This document shows, piece after piece, positions 16,895-24,379 of a stretch of DNA of 24,379 bases; positions within the stretch are counted from its first letter, which is position 1; every line of letters starts with the position of its first letter. Location of the stretch: assembly GCA_039798685.1 (NCBI GenBank), contig JBDKFM010000012.1, positions 1 through 24,379 of the forward strand, written 5' to 3'. The notes below the pieces were generated by a model. The model was not told where the DNA came from and made no database searches. It saw nothing but the letters and a program-made list of their open reading frames with translations. The translations under genes were made by a program, and so were the position numbers. This DNA comes from JACPGQ01 sp039798685. GTDB taxonomy: Bacteria > Patescibacteriota > Microgenomatia > Levybacterales > UBA12049.

Positions 16895-17659
16895 CTATTT
16901 TTTTCTCCTTAAATATTTTATATAAGCTATCGGAAATCGTAAAGCAGAAAAAAAAGAGAAGGTAAATCCCTGCCATGAATCCATAAACCCTTTATGCCTC
17001 CCATATGTCATAGCAAACCACCACAGAGGAGAAATTATAAGATAGCGCAAAGGATCAACTAAAGCGGATGTTTTCTTTCCAGACGCAATCTGTGATGCGA
17101 GAAGATCAGTATACCGATTATACCGAAGCCAATAACGGGAAAAACTCGGATCTGCCATATGTTGTAAGGGATTTTTCAGATGACCAACACCCCCTTCGAC
17201 AATCGCCTGTTCATGCACATCTTTTTGTGGAAGATGCCCCTTACCATTCCTGTAGAGCCGAAGCGTATAATCAGGGTACTGACCTCCTTTCATTAAATAT
17301 CTTCCTAAGAAATAATTCTTTCGAGGAATCCAGTAGCCATTGATCGACCTTTCATTCATACGAAGCACTGCTCGGATCTCTTCTCTCAAATCTGGAGTAA
17401 CTCTCTCATCAGCATCAAGCTGAAGAACCCATGCTTTTGATGCTTTACTAATCGCTTTTTGCTTGTTTATGTGGAAAATTTGCGGATTATTTGCATGAAC
17501 AACTACCGCTCCAAATGACTTTGCAATAGCTACGGTCGCATCAGTTGATCCTCCATCAACTACTATTATTTCATCTGCAATATCTTTTACCGATTGCAAA
17601 CAATCGGAAAGATTTTTCTCTTCATTAAACACTGCAAGAACTACCGAGAGCGTTTCCAT
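16895..17659 (-). CDS. GT2 glycosyltransferase, WaaE/KdtX-like
   Basis: This 254-residue enzyme has the short GT-A form seen in LPS-core beta-1,4-glucosyltransferase relatives. SVVLAVFNEE is at 5-14, VDGGSTD at 34-40, and LDADERVTPD at 81-90 with the metal-binding Asp82/Asp84. YWIPRKNYFLGRYL and GGQYPDYTLRLYR follow near 133-160. A weakly hydrophobic, aromatic, basic C-terminus (WWFAMTYG... to the lysine tail) could associate with the membrane. It is cytoplasmic and probably adds a sugar to a lipid-linked acceptor. Wider GT2 specificity means glucose is only a guess. It overlaps the preceding YfhO-like gene by 19 bases and no Shine-Dalgarno is visible. Confidence 0.92.
   Translation of the reverse strand: METLSVVLAVFNEEKNLSDCLQSVKDIADEIIVVDGGSTDATVAIAKSFGAVVVHANNPQIFHINKQKAISKASKAWVLQLDADERVTPDLREEIRAVLRMNERSINGYWIPRKNYFLGRYLMKGGQYPDYTLRLYRNGKGHLPQKDVHEQAIVEGGVGHLKNPLQHMADPSFSRYWLRYNRYTDLLASQIASGKKTSALVDPLRYLIISPLWWFAMTYGRHKGFMDSWQGFTFSFFSALRFPIAYIKYLRRKK
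16905..16911 (-). promoter_or_regulatory. Shine-Dalgarno of galE
   Basis: On the minus strand TAAGGAG stands 11 bases before the galE ATG, followed by an A-rich spacer. It is the clearest ribosome binding site in the window and shows the organism keeps a CCUCC-type anti-Shine-Dalgarno. It lies inside the last codons of the GT2 gene. Confidence 0.7.
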
Positions 17660-19284
17660 AATATTGCTGTTTGTAAGTATACTGCATAGGCAACAAGGAT
17701 AACAATCGCAACAATACTTATCATATCTGCTACAAACCTGAGCTTTGTTTCTGAAAATGAGATTTGCACTCGGTGTTTTCCTTCCGGAACAAAATATGTG
17801 ATTAATCCTCGATAACGTTGATCCTGAAACTCGATTGGAGCGTCCTGCCCGTCAACCCTAACCTTCCAGCCTGGAAAATAAAGAGTATTTTCAAGTACCC
17901 GACTTCTTTCGTTTGCAGACACGAGATACGTTCTTGTTACTGAATCTCTAAATTCTTCAGAAATGATCGCATCTCCATCGATAATCTCGGTAGGTTTTTT
18001 TGGCTCCTTCTCCATAAATCGAACTGACCATATCGGAGCACTTTCACCAGTGTCCGTTGTGCCGTAATAAATTGAGGTGTAATAAGATTCTGGATGATTA
18101 GAATATCCTTTCGCATGCCAGTAATTTATATTTGTAATTAATAGTAAAACTACAACAGCAGAAACTACAAACAACTGTAACCTCTCTTTGAAATTATTAA
18201 TCACTAACGCAAGAAGGAGAGCTGAGAAAAAAACGACGAGCGTGAGGAGTCGCCACGGAAATTGAAATTTCTGAAGTATCGTTAATTTTTCCCAGATAAA
18301 CTGAGAATCAGCAGTCATCAGAAATAGGGTAATCCCGATCATAATAAGAGTAACAAGGCCTACAATCCAAATTTTGTTCTTTTGCACATAATACCTCCAT
18401 ATCACAAAAGGAGATATCGCAATTCCAATCCACTGCGTTATTCCAACCTGTACGCTAAAATATCCCGTCCCTCCATAGCTCCAACTGCTGTACAAGAACC
18501 TCTGCCATGTCTCAAAGCGTGATTTATACTCGTTTTTTGTTACAATATCTCTCAGTGTATATTTTCCTTCAAAGAACGCAGGTAACCAGAAAAATGCTGA
18601 GAGAGCAAATCCTCCTACAGCGAAAGCCATCACTTTCAGAAAGAAGATTTTCCCAGGCTTTTCTTTAAAGAAAACAAATATCGTATACAGCACCATAACG
18701 GGTAAAAACATAAGGCTGATCGCATTGTGCGACAATAGCAACCCAGCAACAGCAACAGCTCCAATTATGAGAGAATGCGGATTTTTCTTGTGGGCAGAAG
18801 ATACGATCGCAAAACAAATCAGTGGTGGAAAAATAAATGCAACATGTTCGCCGATTGCTCCCCTCACATATAGATCGACAAAACGATAAGGTGCAAATAG
18901 ATAGGCTAACGCACCAATACATGCCGCCCGCCTACTGAGAAACGATTGAAGCCATATGTACATTGAGATGCCACTTGCGATGTAAGCAAGAGCGAAGACG
19001 AACTTTGTACTATCGACAAACGTTGCTCCTAAAAAGTGGAATAGCGATGCAAAATATGAAGGGAGTGGATAGAGAAACATGAGAATTGGATGACCATACC
19101 CCCAATTAAGATTAGCAGCCCAACGAGGAATCAAATTCCCATCATTGAGAGCATTATAAAAATTTGCAATTCTTGCAACATGATCAATACCATCATGTGT
19201 CAATGGGAAACCAGGCCTTAATAAATCAACGAGGGGAACCAGACTACTTATTACAACCACTAGCAACCAGTAATATTTCTTCAT
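17641..19284 (-). CDS. YfhO / PTPS-related polytopic membrane protein (copy 2)
   Basis: This 547-residue protein is nearly the same length as, and clearly homologous to, the protein at 12637-14277. After the first helix it has GFPLTHDGIDHV (25-36, Asp31), then RWAANLNWGYGHP, YPLPSYFAS and APYRFVDLYVRGAIGE. Its outer C-terminal part contains FPGWKVRVDGQDAP and EGKHRVQISF before a final helix. About 12 helices are expected. It is probably a GT-C-type or YfhO-like transferase acting outside the membrane on a polyprenyl-linked sugar; the pterin name of the family should not be taken as function. The start overlaps the preceding gene by 4 bases (ATGA), and the end overlaps the GT2 gene by 19 bases. 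Confidence 0.82.
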   Translation of the reverse strand: MKKYYWLLVVVISSLVPLVDLLRPGFPLTHDGIDHVARIANFYNALNDGNLIPRWAANLNWGYGHPILMFLYPLPSYFASLFHFLGATFVDSTKFVFALAYIASGISMYIWLQSFLSRRAACIGALAYLFAPYRFVDLYVRGAIGEHVAFIFPPLICFAIVSSAHKKNPHSLIIGAVAVAGLLLSHNAISLMFLPVMVLYTIFVFFKEKPGKIFFLKVMAFAVGGFALSAFFWLPAFFEGKYTLRDIVTKNEYKSRFETWQRFLYSSWSYGGTGYFSVQVGITQWIGIAISPFVIWRYYVQKNKIWIVGLVTLIMIGITLFLMTADSQFIWEKLTILQKFQFPWRLLTLVVFFSALLLALVINNFKERLQLFVVSAVVVLLLITNINYWHAKGYSNHPESYYTSIYYGTTDTGESAPIWSVRFMEKEPKKPTEIIDGDAIISEEFRDSVTRTYLVSANERSRVLENTLYFPGWKVRVDGQDAPIEFQDQRYRGLITYFVPEGKHRVQISFSETKLRFVADMISIVAIVILVAYAVYLQTAILWKRSR

Positions 19285-20789
19285 TGCGGAAATACTCTTT
19301 TTTGAACGATTAATCCGCTTGGCAAAACTGATGTTTTCTCAACTTTTCCTTCAACAATTACTGTCTCAAGCCACCCTTTATATGACCAAGGTTTCGAATG
19401 ATCCTTCTCGATCAATAGGTACACAACGCCTTCTTTTTCTGCTCCGGGGAGATAACCGAACTTTTTCTTACCATACCATTGCAGTAAATAATCATATGGA
19501 TAGGTATATACAGGAGGAGAAAATACGAGTAAATTAAAATTTTTACCTCCTGCATCTGTATAAATAAATGTAATTGCATCTAATTTTCCTTTAAACTTCG
19601 CATCCCCTCCATAATCCCTCACGTCAGCACTATATGTTGTAGAGGCAGAGACTACTGCTACAAGAGAAAACCAAACAAAAAGAATTACATATACTGCGAG
19701 GACAAACGGACTCCTCTTCAATACAGCATGAGAGAACGAATACGAGAAGAAGAAAAGGTATACCAAAGTAAGACTATACAAATAGTACGGATATACAGAA
19801 TTTCTGAGGGGTGAAAAAACCAGAAATGCCACGAATGGAATGGTTAACAAATACAGAAGGAATATTCTTAACGCACCATTTTTTTCTTTATACCAAAAAT
19901 AAAGCGAGGAAATAAAAACTGTAATCAGGAGGATCCACCAAGGTATATTTGTCTTTGGAAAGGAATCAGAAAAATTATAGATAAATGAACCAAGATGATC
20001 TGACATCATTCTCTGCAGAAACAAGAGAGTTATCTCAGTTTTTTCATGAACAAAGAGATAGGATATAAGTCCCCTTGCACCCTGAAAATTGTGACGAAGC
20101 TCAAAAAATATTAATGGTAAAAATGAAAGAAAGACACCAGAAAATAATGAAACATATTGTATGAATTTCCTGAGTCTCAAAAAAAGAACAGCATAAATAA
20201 TATAAGTAAGGATGAGAGGGACAGCGATTCCAGTCTGAAAATTATAGATAAATCCCGAAAGAAATGAGGACAGAAATATATCGATATTTTTTCTTCCAAG
20301 AGTACTCCTATAAACAAAATAAAAAACTCCGAGAATAAGAGGCGTGGACGGATACGAGTTCCAGAAAAATCGAGACTGGGCGATTAAGGGCGGCGATATT
20401 GCAATGAGAAATGCAAAAAAATAACCACCAAGTGATCCTAATATTTTTTTACCGATAACATATGCCATAACAATGCTTATCAAGCCAAGTAAAAGCATGA
20501 AAACAACCCCACCATATGGATTACCATCAAATAACAAATATGCGATGCTAAGCAGATAAAAATATCCTGGTCCATGAAACAGTCCTGTGAGCCCCGCTGA
20601 ACCTGCTCCCCATTCAGACCCAATTAAGGTAAATTTGTGATCCTCTATGATACTTCGTGCAGCGAGATAGTCTCTACCTTGGTCAAACCCAAAGATATAA
20701 TTCTGAGCAATCACCTCAGTCGCCCGAGGAAAAAAAGACAGATACAACAACAGAAGTATGAAAATACCTTGGATGATTCGCTTAATCAT
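19281..20789 (-). CDS. GT-C-type membrane glycosyltransferase, type B (copy 2)
   Basis: This polytopic protein of 502 residues has an N-terminal helix (about 6-22), then FGFDQGRDYLAARSII (33-48) with Asp36 in the first outer loop. FHGPGYFY (71-78) follows, which resembles the donor-binding surroundings of ArnT/PMT enzymes. About ten more helices follow, then an outer C-terminal domain from about 390, with ITFIYTDAGG and FSPPVYTYPYDYLLQWYG. It shares the FDQ/WDQ and GP-Y-Y pattern with the protein at 22445-23725, which lacks the C-terminal domain. It is predicted to use a polyprenyl-phosphate sugar on the outer face. The overlaps are 8 bases upstream and 4 bases downstream. Sugar and acceptor are unknown. 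Confidence 0.82.
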   Translation of the reverse strand: MIKRIIQGIFILLLLYLSFFPRATEVIAQNYIFGFDQGRDYLAARSIIEDHKFTLIGSEWGAGSAGLTGLFHGPGYFYLLSIAYLLFDGNPYGGVVFMLLLGLISIVMAYVIGKKILGSLGGYFFAFLIAISPPLIAQSRFFWNSYPSTPLILGVFYFVYRSTLGRKNIDIFLSSFLSGFIYNFQTGIAVPLILTYIIYAVLFLRLRKFIQYVSLFSGVFLSFLPLIFFELRHNFQGARGLISYLFVHEKTEITLLFLQRMMSDHLGSFIYNFSDSFPKTNIPWWILLITVFISSLYFWYKEKNGALRIFLLYLLTIPFVAFLVFSPLRNSVYPYYLYSLTLVYLFFFSYSFSHAVLKRSPFVLAVYVILFVWFSLVAVVSASTTYSADVRDYGGDAKFKGKLDAITFIYTDAGGKNFNLLVFSPPVYTYPYDYLLQWYGKKKFGYLPGAEKEGVVYLLIEKDHSKPWSYKGWLETVIVEGKVEKTSVLPSGLIVQKRVFPQ

Positions 20790-22458
20790 AAGTAACTATA
20801 TAAACACCAGGTTTTCCGTCTGGATACAGGTACACATACTCTCTTCCGTTTACTTTGGGAAAATCTTCTTTATTCCCCACATACATCATTCTACCTTGTT
20901 TTTTTTCAGTATTCCAATCAATCGTACGAAATGAGATATTTTCTATCTCATGTTCCTCAACAAATCCTCCGCTTTCTGTGCCTCCGCTTACAAGATAACG
21001 CTTCGGGTCATATCCTGACGAAAAAAGATAAAACATATACGATTGATAGAGATTTTTTTCATTTGAAATGATAACCGCATCATAATTTTTTTTATTCTCC
21101 TTCACGTAATCCATCGAATCGAATAAAGCAGACTGAAACGAATCAGCCTGTGTGCGGGGAAAAACAAAGAAGTAATTCGTAATAAGACCTCTTAGTGAGA
21201 AAATAACTATGATCAACAAAGTGGCTATAGCCACATACCGCACTAGCAGGTTTCTAAGAAATGAGAATGGAAAGATGATTCCGAATGACACGAGTATTTG
21301 AAGAGTCGGTAAAAAAGTAAATGATCGCATCGCATGTGGCGCTTCTGTGGTAATTGATGCAGGAAGAGGACTACTTAAAAACCAAATAAGCAGAAAAAAC
21401 TTCACTCTTCTCTCAATTTTTGCACACAAAAAAACTAGAGAGCCAAATAGTAAAAATGGTGCCTCAAACAAATAGAGCAGACCCATAAATGGCACTTTAT
21501 GATTCTCACGTGCTCCGCCTGAAAAAAGCCAATGTGGGTTGAAATGAGAGATATATTGTGATGCGATAAGTCTCACAGGAACAAAACGCCTGTTATAGTA
21601 CAGCTCTCCAAAGAGATTGTTTTCTTTTTTATATTGCACAATTTTTTCTGCAGAATCCTTGTACAAAGGATGGTCTACTGATAGCACAGAGGTACCGCTA
21701 AATCTTGTCATGCCCTCTGGCGTAAAAGAAACTATAACTGCTGGAAAAGCAATGAGCATGAATAGCCCTAGAGCACAAATGCTTTGTTTCGCATTTTTTT
21801 TTAACTCACGAAAATAAAGCAGTACTAACGTGAGTAAAAGTATTGGAATAATTACTTTCTGGCTCTGATATGCGTAAAAACTGAAACCGAATGCAATAGA
21901 AGAAAGCAAAAATGAAAATACTTTTTTATAAAGAATCCCTCTAAGAAAAAGATAAACACTTACCACTGTTAAAAATAATCCGAGATTTACCTCATGTCCT
22001 AATCGAGACAGGTAGATATGCCAAGGAGAGATACTGAGAAGAAGAGCGGAGGTTAGTCCCAGAAGGGAGGGTTGAATTTTCACACCAAAAGCAGTTATCC
22101 CTTTCTTAAAAAGTAAAGGAACGAGAAGAAAGCATAGGCAGACTGTTGCAACTGAGAGAACTACCGACAGAAGGCGTACAGAGAATACATTTAAACCGAA
22201 AAATGCAACTAAAGGTACAGTGAGATATACATAAAGAATCGGACGCCAATCATCATATGCGCGTAGGAGAAGCGGGAATACATTTCCGTACTCGTCTCTC
22301 CCAGTATGTAACAAAGAGTATGCATTATACCCAATAGATACTTCGTCAAGCGACGGACTTGGAGGAACTACCTGTAACAACCAGAATCTAAAAAAGACTG
22401 AGATTAAAAAGATACCAAGCACTACACCCCAATACAATCTTCTATTACTTATTTCCAT
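20782..22458 (-). CDS. GT39-like membrane glycosyltransferase, type A (copy 2)
   Basis: I prefer the ATG at 22458 (558 residues), which leaves a 14-base overlap with the previous gene. ATGs at 22470 and 22503 are possible and none has a clear Shine-Dalgarno. A membrane helix at about 9-28 is followed by PPSPSLDEVSIGYNAYSL (32-49), with Asp38-Glu39 at the catalytic position of ArnT/PMT-like enzymes. TGRDEYGN and WRPILYVY follow. About 11 helices are present. The outer C-terminal part has DAVIISNEKNLYQSYMFY and SFRTIDW, shared with the partial protein at the right edge. It is predicted to transfer a sugar from polyprenyl phosphate outside the cytoplasm. A run of nine A bases lies in an ELKKN stretch (complement of 21794-21802). 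It overlaps the type B gene downstream by 8 bases. Confidence 0.82.
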   Translation of the reverse strand: MEISNRRLYWGVVLGIFLISVFFRFWLLQVVPPSPSLDEVSIGYNAYSLLHTGRDEYGNVFPLLLRAYDDWRPILYVYLTVPLVAFFGLNVFSVRLLSVVLSVATVCLCFLLVPLLFKKGITAFGVKIQPSLLGLTSALLLSISPWHIYLSRLGHEVNLGLFLTVVSVYLFLRGILYKKVFSFLLSSIAFGFSFYAYQSQKVIIPILLLTLVLLYFRELKKNAKQSICALGLFMLIAFPAVIVSFTPEGMTRFSGTSVLSVDHPLYKDSAEKIVQYKKENNLFGELYYNRRFVPVRLIASQYISHFNPHWLFSGGARENHKVPFMGLLYLFEAPFLLFGSLVFLCAKIERRVKFFLLIWFLSSPLPASITTEAPHAMRSFTFLPTLQILVSFGIIFPFSFLRNLLVRYVAIATLLIIVIFSLRGLITNYFFVFPRTQADSFQSALFDSMDYVKENKKNYDAVIISNEKNLYQSYMFYLFSSGYDPKRYLVSGGTESGGFVEEHEIENISFRTIDWNTEKKQGRMMYVGNKEDFPKVNGREYVYLYPDGKPGVYIVTYD

Positions 22459-23725
22459 AGTCAACAGCATAATAAATATATGCTTCAGGATCACCAGGCG
22501 CAAACTCTACTACCTGTCCTCTATTGATTTTTTCCTCAACTTGTTCACGATGATACGCGAGTGAATGATGCATAGGCTTAAGAAATTGAAAAATATTGAC
22601 AACGCAGAAAAATGACCAGAAACAAACAACTCCGAGTCTCGCAATGAAATATTTTTGCCTATAAATCCATACAGTAATATATGCAAGCATCATGACTGTA
22701 ATGGGACGAGTAAGAGTGAAATAATAATTACTGATCTCTCCCTTATATACAGAAAATACTGCCCACGGAACAACAAACCAGAGAACAACAAGATATACAA
22801 ATATCAGTCGTTGTCTTGCGAAAGAATCTCTAAGAAAGACTAAAACAAATACTGGGAGAAATACATAACGCAGTTGCTTTATATAAAAATTATCAAATAT
22901 TGCGGCAAACTCGATAAATGCATCTTTTGCTAACTGCACGACTCGTGTTAGATGAAATCCATGATAGTATTCATTCAGATATGTTGTGAGATGACGAGAA
23001 GAAGTGCCCTTGTGTAGTGCATCGTAAATAATATTAGGAATAAAAAACAGCACGAGTAATGGGAGAGCAAACAGAAAATATAGTAATGTTTTTTTCGTCC
23101 GAGGGAAAAATGGAATCGAAAAAAAGGAAATGATAAAAAAGAATATTGAGGTGAAATTAAGTTGCCATGACAATCCTAACACAACTCCCAGCCATACAAT
23201 ATATTTTTCTCTTCCTAACAAAATACTGTAGAGTAAGTAAAAAATAATAATTGAAATAACAGCTAAAAAATTTATCGGCCACTGAACCTTATCAGCCACT
23301 ATAATAAATGATGATATTGAATAAATAAATACAGAGACTAACGCAACTGAGCTATCAAAAAGTTTTTTAATGAAATAATACAACACAAAAAAAGAAATTC
23401 CACTTGTGACAGTCGCTATATAAAAAGAAGCAGTGGGGTCAAGATTAGTCAGAAAATAAAAAATCGCAACGTAATAATAATAAAGCGGACCGATATAAAA
23501 ACCACTATTTTGTTTTGCAACCATTCCGACGAGTGGAAAATTCCTATCTACTATAATATTTTTTGCAGCCCATGCATTATCTACCTGATCCCATTCGAAG
23601 CCGTGTCTACTCTCAAAGCCATACACACTAAAAAACGAATGCACTAAAAATAAAAAAAATAGTATTATCGCTCCCTGATGCTTCCTGTACCATGCAAAGA
23701 TATTATGCGGTGTGTACTTTTTCAT
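22445..23725 (-). CDS. GT-C-type membrane glycosyltransferase, type B (copy 1, short)
   Basis: This polytopic protein of 426 residues has a first helix at about 19-35. FEWDQVDNAWAAKNII follows (43-58, Asp46), then YIGPLYYYYVAIFYF (77-91). These match the FDQ and HGP-Y-Y sites of the 502-residue paralogue at 19281-20789. About 11 helices are expected. The protein ends shortly after its last helix, whereas the paralogue carries roughly 100 more extracytoplasmic residues, so this copy is either a shorter subtype or has lost its C-terminal domain. It overlaps the preceding type A gene by 4 bases. It is predicted to transfer a lipid-linked sugar outside the membrane. Activity without the C-terminal domain is plausible but not shown. 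Confidence 0.8.
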   Translation of the reverse strand: MKKYTPHNIFAWYRKHQGAIILFFLFLVHSFFSVYGFESRHGFEWDQVDNAWAAKNIIVDRNFPLVGMVAKQNSGFYIGPLYYYYVAIFYFLTNLDPTASFYIATVTSGISFFVLYYFIKKLFDSSVALVSVFIYSISSFIIVADKVQWPINFLAVISIIIFYLLYSILLGREKYIVWLGVVLGLSWQLNFTSIFFFIISFFSIPFFPRTKKTLLYFLFALPLLVLFFIPNIIYDALHKGTSSRHLTTYLNEYYHGFHLTRVVQLAKDAFIEFAAIFDNFYIKQLRYVFLPVFVLVFLRDSFARQRLIFVYLVVLWFVVPWAVFSVYKGEISNYYFTLTRPITVMMLAYITVWIYRQKYFIARLGVVCFWSFFCVVNIFQFLKPMHHSLAYHREQVEEKINRGQVVEFAPGDPEAYIYYAVDYGNK

Positions 23726-24379
23726 ATCTTACCAGGAACGATCACTATAGCAGGATCATTGTTGAGGTACTTTATTTCATCAATCACTGAAGTTCCTTCA
23801 GGGAAATCCTCAGGTCTTCCAATAAACAATGTATCACTCGTACGTTTCTCACTCTGCCAGTTAATCGGCCTGAACTCATATTTTCCAAATGCATGATTCT
23901 CTCTAAAGCCACCTGAGAGATTTTGCACATTTTCTAATTGATATTTTTCGGGTGGATATTTCAGATAAAAAAGAAAAAACATGTATGACTGATCAAGAGG
24001 AGGTTTGTTTGTCACAACAATTTTCGCATACTTATTTTCAATTGATGACAACTTTGCAACAGCCTGTTTGTATCCATATTGCCAATCAACAGATGTATAA
24101 TAATTTTGTTGTACGAAGTACTCATTCAGGTAAAAACTGATATTAAAAGCAACAAAGAAAAGATACGTAAAAATAGAGGCATAAACCATGATTTTCCTCA
24201 CTCTGGAAAGTTGAGCATACCTAAAAAGTACAATAAGAGCTACTATGACTCCTAGGGCAGTAAACAACTGAAATGTAGGTAGAAAATTAAGTGTTCTCAC
24301 CGCATGTGGAACTCCACTTGTAATTGAAGCAGGAAGTGGAGCTGTCAGAAACCATATAAAAATCAGAACTTTCATCTGC
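23722..24379 (-). CDS. GT39-like membrane glycosyltransferase, type A (copy 1), partial
   Basis: Only the C-terminal 218 residues lie in the window. The frame is open to its right edge, and the ATG at 24375 is internal because the paralogue at 20782-22458 aligns across it (IWFL-[TS]-[AS]-PLPASIT in both). Visible parts are the last three or so membrane helices and an outer domain. That domain has IVVTNKPPLDQSYMFF, FRPINW and IGRPEDFP, each matched in the paralogue (IISNEKNLYQSYMFY, FRTIDW, VGNKEDFP). The catalytic loop is outside the window. It is predicted to be a polyprenyl-phosphate-sugar-dependent transferase like its copy. It is the most upstream visible gene of the minus-strand run and overlaps the next gene by 4 bases. 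Confidence 0.8.
   Translation of the reverse strand, partial: QMKVLIFIWFLTAPLPASITSGVPHAVRTLNFLPTFQLFTALGVIVALIVLFRYAQLSRVRKIMVYASIFTYLFFVAFNISFYLNEYFVQQNYYTSVDWQYGYKQAVAKLSSIENKYAKIVVTNKPPLDQSYMFFLFYLKYPPEKYQLENVQNLSGGFRENHAFGKYEFRPINWQSEKRTSDTLFIGRPEDFPEGTSVIDEIKYLNNDPAIVIVPGKI

Noticed and set aside
22445..22503. Frameshift truncating the short type B transferase
   Set aside because: The sequence beyond its stop is fully accounted for by the intact type A frame, and no remnant of the missing C-terminal domain is seen in another frame; a real short protein or an old deletion fits better.
24373..24375. ATG as start of the rightmost minus-strand gene
   Set aside because: The paralogue aligns upstream of this methionine and the frame stays open to the window edge, so the gene is truncated by the window and not started there.
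1..24379. tRNA or rRNA genes, CRISPR arrays, insertion sequences, attachment sites
   Set aside because: Nearly every base is in a supported gene and the only gaps are 18 bases or less; no clover-leaf, direct-repeat array or transposase was seen by eye.

Overview
The window is a dense, AT-rich stretch of bacterial chromosome carrying a surface-polysaccharide / glycoconjugate locus. I find 22 protein genes, with no RNA genes, mobile elements, CRISPR arrays or non-coding gaps over about 20 bases. TGA is used as a stop (for example at the 8364 and 19281 ends), so the standard bacterial code fits. The crowding, the run of membrane glycosyltransferases and the secreted helical proteins carrying an LPYP motif resemble Candidate Phyla Radiation (Patescibacteria) genomes, most like Microgenomates. 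That placement rests on family resemblance, not on a marker gene.

Layout. Bases 1-1500 hold two plus-strand genes: a secreted DUF5667-like helical protein cut by the window start, and a DPM1/GtrB-like glycosyltransferase. Their stop codon lies 4 bases from the end of a minus-strand run of 20 genes that fills the rest of the window and continues past its right edge. Within that run the largest gap is 18 bases and most junctions overlap by 4 to 34 bases, so it looks like one transcription unit. Its promoter is not visible. In transcription order it encodes: four polytopic glycosyltransferases in an alternating A-B-A-B order (24379-19281, first one partial); a YfhO/PTPS-related membrane protein; a WaaE-like GT2; GalE; a second LPYP-motif secreted helical protein; a GT87/MptB-like transferase; a second YfhO/PTPS-related protein; a GT4; a Wzx-like flippase; an ALG5-like GT2; a second GT4; a sugar O-methyltransferase-like protein; a 732-residue GT39-like transferase with an extra C-terminal beta-rich region; a CE4 deacetylase; a membrane-anchored methyltransferase; a third GT4; and a final methyltransferase.

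How the genes may work together (inference). Cytoplasmic GT4 and GT2 enzymes could build a lipid-linked oligosaccharide, and the flippase would export it. Two DPM1/ALG5-like GT2 proteins could charge polyprenyl phosphate with single sugars. Up to eight GT-C-type membrane proteins could use such donors outside the membrane to extend or decorate the glycan or surface proteins. GalE supplies UDP-galactose or a related sugar, and the methyltransferases and deacetylase modify the product. No initiating phosphoglycosyltransferase, Wzy polymerase, ligase or ABC exporter is recognisable here. The most distinctive points are the duplicated membrane-transferase modules and the two LPYP-motif secreted proteins of unknown role embedded among glycan genes.
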